NCBI RefSeq assembly: GCF_000002075.1
Contig: NW_004797307.1
Span: forward strand, 129,236 to 193,235
Length of the DNA: 64,000 nt
Direction of reading: 5' to 3'
From: Aplysia californica
Lineage: Eukaryota; Mollusca; Gastropoda; Aplysiida; Aplysiidae
Part shown: one piece after another, positions 1 through 12,300 of the stretch
Layout of the letters: each line of letters starts with the position of its first letter
Position numbering within the stretch: the stretch's first letter is position 1
Made by a program: the position numbers and the translations under genes
The notes under the pieces: model-generated
The model's input: the letters and a program-made list of their open reading frames with translations, nothing else
What the model was told of the DNA's origin: nothing
Database searches by the model: none

Positions 1-33
1 CCCCAATGTCACGTAATCCTGTTCTCATGTATC

Positions 34-67
34 CACAGAATTCTACGCTTAAGTGTAGAATTCTGTG
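34..67. repeat. 34-bp near-perfect palindrome (joined transposon ends)
   Basis: CACAGAATTCTAC followed at once by its complement around a TTAA centre; one mismatched pair. The arm is the same sequence as the terminal inverted repeat of the element at 14,847-17,640, so this looks like two element ends with no interior. Confidence 0.7.
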
Positions 68-311
68 CATGTATCTCAACAAAGTCACTCCAGTTTTACA
101 TTCGAAAACCTATACAGCTTTAAAACTCAAAATAGAATTGCTGAGAGTGTTATTACACAGTGTTAGCAAATTGCCAAAAATAAATAAATGTGATTTGAGT
201 TAAAAATAGTATTGGCCTGTAGACTGGACTCAAGGAATTGTTTACATTTTATAATCTCATATGGAAATTTAAAAAGTCGGAATATTATTGTATACTGTTA
301 CTGTAAACAAC

Positions 312-374
312 ATGGCGGGTCCAAACAAACGATTCCGCATTCCCACTCTCCAAGAAATAGAGAAAAAAGATCCC
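312..374 (+). CDS. ERCC1: ERCC1 exon 1 (aa 1-21), predicted start
   Basis: ATG in ACAACATGGCG opens [20 protein letters not shown] and meets a GTAAGC donor in phase 0, as exon 2 requires. The KRFRIP stretch resembles the basic KKFVIP start of vertebrate ERCC1. Short, so supported by phase and weak similarity rather than strong homology. Confidence 0.7.
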
Positions 375-3300
375 GTAAGCGCATATCTGTTGAGTCCCTA
401 TTTATAATCTTCTGCTGTATTCCAAACATGTCAAGTGTATTTTCTGACTTTTGCCTGTATCTGGTACATTCAACTTCAACACACAGACTGAGGACAGTCG
501 GACAGTGAGTCAGTGAGGTCGAGGACCAGGAGGAAATGTGGGGCTTGATGTCTTGATCTAGATCTAGATCTAGGTCTAGATTCTAGATAATAATATCTAG
601 ATTTCTAGATCTAGATCAAGTTGGCACTTCTTTGGGCTGGCGTCTTTGTGGGCCTCTAAACTTCAGAGGGTATCATCAGCGAAGATGAAATTCATGTTTT
701 ATCAAACGAAGTGACTATTCGGACTCTAGATCTAGATCTAGACCTAGATCTAGTCCGAATATGAAAAAATGCTATTCGGACTCTGATTCTTGTCCAGCAT
801 GACATCACTTCCGACTTCCAACTTCCTGTGACTCGTGACTCCAGCTTCCTATCCTGCCTCACTCGTGACTCGCCTCAGGCTGGGTAGAGACCGGGATCAC
901 TTCGGGCAAAATGACGTTTTGACGTTTTGTGCTGGAGCCGAGTTTTTTTATGATGAATTTGAGGCCGGCCTGAAATATTATAGCGCTTCTAATAAATGTT
1001 TATTTGTCAAGAGGTCATCAGAAGCAATTAAAGAAGGCTCGTTAGCGTGTGTCGGGGTCGGATGGGCAGCCTGCACACGTGTGGCTGTGTCGGGGAGGGG
1101 GGGGGCACTATGGGTCCGGGCGTTGAATGTTGCATACGCGTCAGTCTTTTTTCCCCCGGCAACTGATCATTATTAGAATAATAAGCTAGTCTTGACGTAG
1201 ATCTACGTAATGAATGGTGCTCTAGTCTATGGAATCAAAAGTTGCTGTATGCTCAGCTCTACACAGCAACACAACTTTTTCTAGGTAAACAATCGAGATG
1301 ACACAGGCTTTTGTGTATTTGAACGAATCAGTCTTCTTTGTTTGGTAGCGTCAATTGCCACCGAGTGACGCGGTGGTAATTAACATAAATCGGGGGACGG
1401 GGGTCAGGAAAAGACACACACACACAGACGGACAGAGAGGCGAACGCACAACACCGAGCACTAGAGCACAATAAGCTAGATCTACCCACCAACGCAAAAG
1501 AGCTCCAATTTACTCGGTGGCAATTGACAAAAAAGTCCATTTTTGTCAATTGCCACCGCGTCATTTGGTGGCAATTGACACTACTTTTTTTTTTTACCCA
1601 ACTCATAATATGCAGGTGCCAGGTGGTCTGCTAATCTTCAATTTTACCTTTTTCTACAACAAAGAAAGTGGAAAACATGGGCAGGGGGCGTATCAATGAG
1701 GCGGCGGGCATCGGATCGGCAGAAAAGGTGTGGGGGAAACTAAAAAATGGCGGAAAATTGGAAGCACCGAACGCTAGATCTATAGAACGAAGACACTTCC
1801 TTTTTTTCCGGACCCGAGTCCGAATAACATTTTTTTCATATTCGGACTCGAGTCCGAATAAGAAATTTTTTTATTCGGACTCGAGTCCGAATATGAAAAA
1901 ATTTTATTCGGACTCGAGTCAAATGGCCACCTCTATTCTCACCCCGGGTGAGAATAGCGCAGGCGAGTATTTTGGCTATTCTCACCCGTTGTGCGTTCAC
2001 CGTTATAGCCTAGATCTAGGCCGACCAATTTTGTGTTCTCCCTGAACCACAGAATTCTACACTGTAATAACAGAAAAATTGTAGAATTCTGTGCCGTAAA
2101 CAAACGTTCCATTACTACTGTTAGCCTAAAATTAAAAGCGTACCATTTTTTTGTTGGCAGTGGAGAAAGAGAGAGAGAGAGGAGTAGCGCGAGAACTTCC
2201 GGGCAAAACAAAATGGCAACCCACGTAGTTCGGCTCGATTTGAAAAGTTAAATAGCTGTAGCATCTTTGTAGTCTGCCAAATTAATTTACTTTTGTGTTT
2301 TAACATCGATTTTTAACTTTGTTTTGGTCAATTTGATCGTCCACACCAATAGACAGTATTCAGAAAGAGACTGAGAGAGAGAAGAGGGGAGGAGTAGATC
2401 TTGCGAGAACTTCCGGGCAAAACAAAATGGCGACCCTCGTAGTTCGGCTTGATTCGAAAAGTGAAAAAGCCATAGCATCTTTGTAGACGATCAAATTAGC
2501 TTACTTTTGTGCTAGATCTAATTTTTTCTTTGCTTTTATCCATTTGATCATCCACACCGATAGAAAGTATTCTGAAATTAGGAAAAACAGGTCTTGTTTC
2601 ACACCGGATGAGAATAGCCAACGGTGGCAAGTCTCACCCGGGGTGAGAGGTCGATCATATTTTTATTCACACCCCGGGTGAGGATAGCCACTTCCTTATC
2701 AAATTCCGCTGCATTGCCCACATACCAAACAAAGGAAACTTGAAATTGATCAAAATCAAGATATCCAGCTGAAACAGAGGGGTAGTCTACCTCAAAGAAA
2801 AAGTGCTCATTGTGCACAAATTTTGAGAACCTTTCTCTTCGGTCTAGTTAGCTTTAGTGCCTTAGTAGTGGTAGAATCTAGTAGGGCCAGAGACCCAAAC
2901 TTTTGATCTTTTGGATTTTGTATTTCTTGCTGAGTTTAAGAAAAGCTACTTCAGTGATTCCTAGATAAATGTAGTCTTCAGAAATCAACGCAATAAGTAA
3001 TTATGACATAATTATTGACATGCAGCATCTGTGTGCATAGGTGGTTATCAGGGTCATCAGGTTTGACATCTGAGCCTACGTGGGAGTGTGCAAGTATTCG
3101 AGTCCAATAAGTGACTGCTTCATAGCCTACTTAACTCATTCGCTATGCCGAGCCGTGGGGGGCGGCGCGGCGCGGCTAAAGTGCCGTCAGTACGCTAAGC
3201 CGCCCCCGGAGACTCGAGAACCGATCTTCAATTTTAGCTTAGATTCTATTCCAATCCACATTGCATGTTAAAATAAAGGTAATATATAATGTTGGCTTCT

Positions 3301-6300
3301 GGGTCAAGCATTTCCACTGAAAATCAGAAATTTAGATTCAGTTTTGAAACGCAATTTCGTAGTTTATTCGACTTTGTTTTATCATGATGCCAAAATTATA
3401 GCCCGGACACCAATCTTAGTAATTTTACACAAACAACAAAATCTATCATTATTTTGCCCACTAAAGAAATGTAGGACTCTTTTTTATAATATATTGATAC
3501 GATTGGACTCATATTGCCAATGCACTGTTATTGAGAAATTAGTATTTTTGAGTGCTAGATCTAGGTCTAGAATCTAGTTCTAAATTGTCAAAATATTTTT
3601 TTCTCCCCAAAATTACTACTTTTTGATGAAATTACACAAAAAGTGCCACTCTAGACATGTATAGGTTTATTCCAAATGCAATTCTGAATAATTCCATATA
3701 CCGGTAAGATTCGAGTGGGTTTTCTTCTGTTTGTGATCGTTTTTCAAGATTTAAAAAAAAAAATTTTTTTTTTCAATATCAGATGTTATGTTCAGAATGT
3801 ACAAATATTATGGAATGTAGGTAAATAACTGCAAACTTTTCAATATTTTCATTTATAGTTATTTTGATGTACCATTTGACTAGGTGCAAACATATTTTTT
3901 TAGTTTCACCAAAGATTATTAATTTTGTATTTTCAAATTTTATCTGCATCTAATCAAAATTGTGTTGCATAATCGTCTCTTACAGGAACCAAAGTTGAAA
4001 AATACATAAATAAACATTACAGATGTATTCTACAAACCTTACTGAAAATATTGGTATATAATACGTTGATATTTATTTGAATTTGTGGCCCCAAAGACCT
4101 TTTAACTGTCCACTAGTCATCATCTCATTCGCCCTCCCGAAAAAAAATTTGTCCACAAGCCGAAAATAATATGTAGCGAATGAATTAAGGCATGTCAAAT
4201 TTCTTTTGCCAATAGGCCTAATTTGTTCATGTTTGTGAATCAGATGAATGAATGTCACGAACCATGTATTTTGTCCCTGGAAATGGAGAAACTACCTCGA
4301 GTTCAACTGATGAATTTTTTTAAGCTCTAAGATAAAAAGTAACTTTTTGTCATCCTATGGTTGTGTCATACTGTGATTTTTTTTTTTCAGACTGGAGAAC
4401 CCTCAATAAAGGTTCCTAAAGTTAGCCAAAGTGAGAATGGGTCAGCCAACAATATTCCTGCTGCCAAAACAAAGGACCACATGGAAAATATCTCAACTGT
4501 CAGAGTTTCAGCTGATATAAGGCAAAGTGCGGGCGACTCTGAAAAGTCACCAGCTGTTTCTAATCAAGAGACAGGAGGCAGGAAAATAGCATCAGATGAG
4601 GATGCTGAGGAACAATTGTCTACAATGTATGTTTGTTGTTCTTTAAAATTTCTTTAAAAATGCAAGTGTGTATTTTGGTTCGTGTCCTTTATTTTTGTGG
4701 TTTCTCTTGTGTGTAATCTTTGATAATTTGCTGTTGTGCTGGGTATGTTCACGGAGGGCCACAGGAGAGTCCCCCCTCCGAGAGTAATTTTTTTCGGAGT
4801 TGCTTGTCACCCGATCTGGGGTGGCAAGCGTTTGCTACTCGAATGAATTTGTTCGATTAGCCTGGCGCTACTGGCCCATGGCAATTTCTGCGCATGTTCC
4901 GGGTGAACGAATTCGGTCAGTTAGCCTGCGGCTACTGGCCCGTGGGGATTTTTGCGCATGTTACGTGTTCTGGCCCGTGGGATTTCTGCGCATGCTCCGT
5001 TAAATCGCGTGATCAATGGCACAAGATTCAGTCACTCAGTTACAATGGCATTCACTGGATCTTTGACACCAAATATGATTGGATTTCCATTCTCTTTCTC
5101 CCTGAATACATCTACAAAGAGAACAGTACCTCAGAAAGACGAACTTTTAGGAAAGGCTCATCTATAGATATCTAATAATCTTGTCAGATTGTTACTGGTT
5201 ACATTTCTTACTTGAAAGTTTGACTCTGACTGCAATAATCTGACCAAATTGACATTATTATTACACAATGATGTATGAAGATGGGACTGGCCATAATGTG
5301 TAGCAGCCTACAATAATGACTGTATTGCACCGTGTTAGGTTGTGAACTGACTCAGAGAGAAAATGACAGGGATAAGTAATTTAATTCTTATAACAATACC
5401 CCCCCCCCTTCTCCCTCTCTCTCTTTCTCTCACTCTCTTCCTCCCCCCCCCCCCCTTCTCCCTCTCTCTCTTTCTCTCACTCTCTTTCTGCCCCCCCCCC
5501 TCCCTCTCTCTCTTTCTTACTCTCTCTGCCCGCCGACAAAATTTCTCACTTTCAACGTCAACTCAGCTCTGGAACGTTTGTTTACACTCGTATCACGGAC
5601 CGTCACGCGCTAAGACGACGTAGAATTAGCGCCAAAGTCTCATTCGGATGCTAGATAGGGCATTTGAAACATCTTGGTAGTAGTTAGACAGTCTTTGATA
5701 ACATCAAGACGCTGCATTTCTATTGTCAGTAACTTTGTCACCGGCATTCCGATGAATAATAATAAGTAAGTAAGTAATAAAGGTGGCAGATCTAGGGGAT
5801 CTAGTCAACTTGCTAGGGAAACCTCGGAAGACGACAAAAATAGATGACGCAAAAACATCATCTATGATCTACTTTGGGCCAATTACAGAGGTGTGCTAGG
5901 TGCTTTGAATAGCTTCATGTCGCTCGGAAGGCTGTGAGGCCGTGTTTACACTACCTAAGACTAAGACTAGATCTAGGTGACCTACTCCGCGGGAGTAGAA
6001 AAATGCTAGCCACCCGAGGTAGGTCGCAGAAATCCCCACGGGCCAGTAGCGTCAGGCTAATCGACCGAATTCAGTCGAGTAGAAAAACGCAAACCACCTT
6101 AGACTAGCACCGGCCAATTTTTTTTTTCTCTCAAAACTGGATAACTATTGCATTCTTATTGCTCTTCCTTTGAACTGAGATAATCTCTGTGTGTTTTAAG
6201 GGAGTGAAAAGTAATTGAGTTGTAAGATGCTAGAAATAATGTTGCTTTTTTTTAACTTAATAGAGACGAGATAAATTGTCACGTTTTATATATATGCCTA

Positions 6301-9300
6301 TTTATAAAGTGTTCCCTTCATTTGTTTCTTACCTGCCTTACTAGTGATAGCATATTTAATCTTTTTTTAAAATTTATAGACCACCTGCGGCCACAAAGTC
6401 ATCAAGCTCTCTCATTGTTAATCCACGACAGGTAAGTTTATCTGTTGTGTAATGTTTTGTTAATGCAAACTTGACTTACCTCACATGATTCTTTTCCTGC
6501 TCATATTGCAAGAAGTATGGCCGTACACCTATGTCCATTCCTGTACTCTTTGCGAGATCAATTCTAAACATTCAAAAGCGACTCTAATTCACTGAGTAAG
6601 TTGCGAGAAAAGCCACAACAAATATCATTTATAATCTGGTGATCGAAATTTTACCTGAGATCTTATTTGTGAGAAGTAGTTTTTGTGTCTCTAATTGTTT
6701 TGGAAACCCACCTCAACCCATCTGTAATGTTTTCCTATTGTCACTAAATTCGATGTTCATTATGATGTCCAGACAAATGTGCTCTGTTTAGAGATTTTTT
6801 AAGATAGTATCGACAACTTCAACAAGAATATCAAAGTATGCAGCTCTGAGTCTGATGTAGATTCAGAGTTCACAGTAGTGAATTATCTGAGAATAACATG
6901 TAGGATGTGAAACACCAGGACCAAGTACAAGTACTGGCAATCACCTAGTGGGACCAATGGGCTGTGCTAGATCTATGTTTAGTATTAGAGTTAATCCTAC
7001 GATATAACTGGCCCTCCGGGAAATCGCGGCCGCGTTTTTCGTCGAGTTCCGCAATAAACCTGCAATTTTTTGCAATTTTCGCAATTTCTTGCAATTTTAG
7101 GCAAAAATACACCAACGCTTTAGTTTTAACAGAATTTTTATACGAAATGGTGCGGGTACAGAGCCGATAGGCCTACGTAAATCATGGTACATGTATCGGC
7201 CCAGCTCAAGCTTACTTACCGTACTCTAAAAGCTATAGGCCTACATGTAACCGGAAATTCAGGCCGGAATGCATCATGTACAACACGAACTGAGACATAG
7301 GCTAGGCCGAGAAGGTGGCCTTCTCTGGACTAGGCCTCTATCTAATGTGTGTAAGCGTGCACGTGTGATAAGAAAGTAGGTGTGTGCGTGTGTGAGGTGT
7401 ACGTGAGTGTGTGTGCGCGCGTGAATATTGTTCGAACAAGATGCACGTGTCTACATACACGATAACCGGGCACCTAGTCTCAGTATCTACGTACACGGTA
7501 ACCCACCGGAATGAAAATTAACCAATATTAATTTGTCCTGTGCTGTCACTTGTTGAAATAAAAAAAGAAAGTTATACACGCGTCTTGTCGGGCTCGCCAT
7601 CATTACCGCTCAGTGAACCTGTGCTTTCGCATCACATTATGAGTACCGGTTGGGGTCACCAAAGTTCATTCAAAGTCTGTGCACTACGAAGTACAGGGCT
7701 CCGGAATGGGGGAATTATTGATTTTTTTTTTTAATGTACAGTCGGGGAGGGCTGGAGTTGAAGGTGACACCGTTTGACAAAAACTGAACTTGGAGTTCTG
7801 AACTGCCCGGTTACCGAGTACGAGACACTGAGACTACGTGCCTGGTTGCCGGTTACCGATTGGAGCATAAGCTTATTTTGTATTTAGAGGTTGTTTCGAA
7901 AATCTCTCGTCAATAATTTTGTTTTTTTATAGACTAAACCTCATACACTTTTAGATTTTTGCATGAACCAAGTACCCGGTATGTACTAAATTTGGTCAAA
8001 TTGTATGCCTTCATTTAAAAGTTATTACGAAAACCGAGGGTTCCGTTATTTTGTGTCACGAGTTATCATGTTATATTTGGTCGATAACTTTATTGTTAAC
8101 GTTTTCGTGTGTTGTTACTAGTAAATTATGTTGTTAATAACATTTGATGAATTTGTATTGTTTGTCATGATTTTTTTAAAGGCTGTGTTGCTTTTATGTT
8201 ACCGGTACTCGAAATTGTCATGTTTTTTTAACTAAAAATGTTAAGCCCGTATTAATGCCCCTGGGATGGGAAGGTTGCAATTTTTTGCAATTATTAGGCA
8301 GTTTACCTTGCAATTTTTTGCAATTTTTCTATTTTCAAAAATGCAATTTTCCGTGGGGCCAGATATAAGCAGAACAAAAAATAATAACATTAGAGAACCT
8401 GACCCTATATTACGAGAGCAGGAACTATGAATAGATTTAGGTGGCATTTTGTGACTAAATAAAGCATTAGATCTTGTGCAAGACAGCCTAGCAAGACAAA
8501 ATGTGCAAAGGGATAGAAGACACCAATCATCGCTATGTAGTTTGTGACATTCGGCTCTACATTAAACCATCCTTTAAAGAAGATCTACTCAGAAATGAAC
8601 TACGTTTCTGCTTCAAAGAACTTGAAGAATGTATGTGCTTGGCTGATTTTGTTTTCAATTACACTCAAATCCAGCATTTTTTCTGTATTTACTGCACCTC
8701 TGTTTGGACAAGTAGAGCTACTCAAGTCGGCACATGTTAAAATTGTCTCCATTTTTTTAAAGGTCACCAAACAAAAACTATAAGAGGATTTTTTGTCATT
8801 TTTTGTGACACTGAAATCTGCTGTTTCTATTGTTTCTGTTAGAGAACGAGGAAGAAGAAGAAGAAGAATTGTTTCTGTTGTGTAAATATGGTGCTTAAGA
8901 TGTTTATGATGAAATTTTTGTGAATTTTTTAACACTTTGCAGTCACACAGCAAGCAGTACGTAATACCCCATCTGGTCGCCCAACCAGGAGAGTGACTGC
9001 AACAAACTTTTCGGGCCTGGCTCATAAGTGCGCCAGGTGACAGGAACGGAAAATTTTTACCTGCGCCTTATTGGGCCAAGTGACTGCAAAGTGTTAATAG
9101 TTAGTGTTTAATCTTTTTTTGTGTACAGTCAAAGTTCTTGTTTAAGAATCCAATGTGATGAATTGTGGGGGTTTTCTTAAACCACTCATATGTGTAATCT
9201 GAATTGAAGATCTACATGTCTTAAGAAGAATAGGATTAGGAATAGCACCCCCTTGCACATCAGCTGTTCCGGTTTGCTCAGTGTGGAGTTTTGGGTTTAT

Positions 9301-12300
9301 TTTATTTTAATGACCTCTCACTCTAAAGTCAAATTAAACGACGAAAACAGCCGCCCCTTCCACCTGAAGAGGATTTTTGTCAGTGTAACCATTTTAAAAA
9401 GGTGTTTTTCTGAATTTTTTATTCTAATTGATACAAAAACTTGTTAGTTTCACTTTGATTTTTTTCCACCCAAGTAGAGTAACTCTGTTCGCAAAACGGG
9501 CGCTTTTCCTAAGAGGGCGCCATCGGATTTTGAGGACACTTTTTTAATTGGTTCAAAGAGAGGAGTGAACCATCTGGTATGTACGATCTTTGGTATTAGT
9601 AATGGATTCACTGTCAATTCTGTTCACAGAGGGGAAATCCAATCCTGAAATCTGTTCGCAACATAACTTGGGAATATGGCAATATCATCCCCGACTATGT
9701 GATGGGCCAAGCAAATTGTGCAATTTTCTTGAGGTAAAAGCAATTCTGAAATAATCCGTGTTTCAATTTGAGGGACGAAATTTTTCAGTACATTTCCAGA
9801 TTCCCATTTTTATGAAAAATAGTGTAGTTACAGAGTAGCCTACAGAAGAAAACAGTTGGAATGGGGTGAAAAATACTGGTACTTCAGTCCTGGAATAGTT
9901 TTCTACTTCGAAAAAAATCAAATTTAGGCCACTGTCATTCATGTATCCATTCGGAGTTACAAGCTGATCACAAGCAGTAATGTGCCTTATGATGTACCTG
10001 GTAAAAGTAAAGTTGTTCCCACATCCGATCCGGACATTGGGAATTGCCTTGTTAGTGAGACAACTTCCTGTGCCTGGTATGTCATGAAAATGTGTAATTT
10101 TTAGCTTTGTATTGTACCATGAGCATCACAGCTAACCATCTCGCTCTGATTCTTCTGCAAGGAGTTAAGCCACAAGCAGAGCACCAGTTCACATTAGTGA
10201 ATAAAAAGTGTGCCTTATGATGTACCTGGTAAAAGTAAAGTTGTTCCCACATCCAATCCGGACATTGGGAATTGCCTTGTTAGTGAGACAACTTCCTGTG
10301 CCTGGTATGTCATGAAAATGTGTAATTTTTAGCTTTGTATTGTACCATGAGCATCACAGCTAACCATCTCGCTCTGATTCTTCTGCAAGGAGTTAAGCCA
10401 CAAGCACAGCACCAGTTCACATTAGTGAATAAAAAGTGTGCATATTGGTACCAAATTTTTTAGCATTAGTTTACTGCTAGGCTTTCAAGCAAACAATAAA
10501 CACAAAAACGTTGACACCAAATTGACTTTTAAAAGGCAGCAAATTTCATTTTTTCAAACTTAGATATGTGCAAGTATTTTAAACCATGTGTACAATGGGG
10601 GAAAAAAAGAGAATGAGGAAAATGACACTATCAAAGACCTGGGATCCAAATCATGAAATGTCATGTGTGGGCTAGATCTATACAGCAAATCCACTGACAC
10701 TGAGACATGACACTGCTGTCCTGGTTAATGATCTTAGTGAAGAATCAGTGTCAACTATAGGAATGCACACCCCCTGGTAACAAAGGGGTTGGTTCGTAGG
10801 AGTGTGATTTGTTCTAAATTGTTTCAGCTGTAGGAGGATTTCACATGGGTGTGACCTTGAACTCATTTACATTTTCATTTTTAGGAGGTGACATACCATT
10901 TCCATCTCTGCATTTTACTTTTGTCATATTGTTGAATTTTCTTTCTTTGATTTTTGTTTATTTCTAAATCTGAATGTCAGCATTAAAGTTTAAATTATAT
11001 TCTAGTTCTCAAAATGTCTGTGTTTTCTTTTGCAATAATAAAAATAGTTCTTGTTTTATTTTTAGGGCCCCTGTCTTCTCATAACACTTTTTACTAGGAA
11101 AAATGTCCAGAAACGTAAGAGTTCTCAAAATGTGGGAATAAGAAAATAATTTTAATTATTTAGCCCAGTCTTGTCGCATTATTTAATTTCTTTATTGCTA
11201 AATTCTCTCAATTTCTTTCTTTTCATTCAGCCTCCGGTATCACCAGCTCCACCCAAACTATATACATGAGAGATTGAAGAATCTAGGCCGGAGCTATGAT
11301 CTCAGGGTGATGTTAGTCCAAGTTGATGTTGTAAGTGCAGTCTTTACTTTGTCCGTTATTTTGTTTTATTCTGTCTTGTTGATCATTTCTTTGGCTTTTA
11401 TACAAACTTTTTTTTGGTTGAGAAGAAGAAATAGTTTCAGAATTGTTGATCTAACCATTCACATTCAGTAGAATTATGGATGTCATGAAAAGATCGGTGT
11501 CTTAATGAAGAGATGGTGTGGTCAAATATTAAGATTAAATCTCTATGAACTAAGAGATGCAAAAAGATTTATTACGACCTTGAGTTCTCTCCATGACAGT
11601 CTTACCCCTTTGGGTATGTAAAAGTAGAGTTTGTATTTTTGAAAAATGTTTATTATAAACTCCTTGTGTTTCATGCTGCTAAAAACGTTTTTCATCCTAA
11701 GCTTGTGCAACTTCTCTTTAGACTTAGCTTTTATTTTAGACAGAAAGACATAAATTTGGGGGGCTGACCATTGTTTATTCTTATTGATGGCTGTGAATGT
11801 AAACTGATCTCACCACTTTATATGAACAGAAAGACCCACAGTTTCTTCTGAAAGACTTGGCCAAGATTTGCATACTTGCAGACTGCACCTTAGTTTTAGC
11901 TTTCAGGTAAGTGAACTTGCTTTCTTTTGAAATGAATGAACAGTCAAACCTGCTTTAATGGCCACCTGTCCAAGACAGTCACCTGTCTCAACAACCACTT
12001 CTCACTTTTCCCCCTTCTCTTTTTGGTTTATTATAATGTCACTGTCCTAGAGGTCAATCTGTCTGAGACAACTGCATTTTTCCTTGCCAGTAAGGGGCCG
12101 GCTTTGACAATTTAGACTATATATTTTTATAAATTTAAAAGCAGTTTTTGTTACTGTGTAAATTTTTTTTTTATCAGCTGTACTAAGCTTGCCCATCTCA
12201 GGAAGTGTAAGAATCCTTCCAACAAAGAGATAACAAAGTGTTTCAAACATAACTTTTCATTCGTTCAAAATAATACAGTCGGGCATGGATAACTCAAACA

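Larger units (their letters stand above)
1935..2690. repeat. Block bounded by CACCCCGGGTGAGAATAGC palindromes
   Basis: CTCACCCCGGGTGAGAATAGC-like palindromes occur at about 1,938-1,958, 2,630-2,650 and 2,670-2,690, with inverted TATTCTCACC pieces at 1,976 and 2,605. This looks like a degraded TIR element into which the 214-bp tandem duplication falls. Confidence 0.45.

Noticed and set aside
835-1176. 113-codon open frame in ERCC1 intron 1
   Set aside because: Composition is irregular, no family resemblance, surrounded by simple repeats; consistent with a chance frame.
8600-9025. 141-codon frame on the - strand
   Set aside because: It runs through a MITE and intronic A/T-rich DNA and has no protein character.
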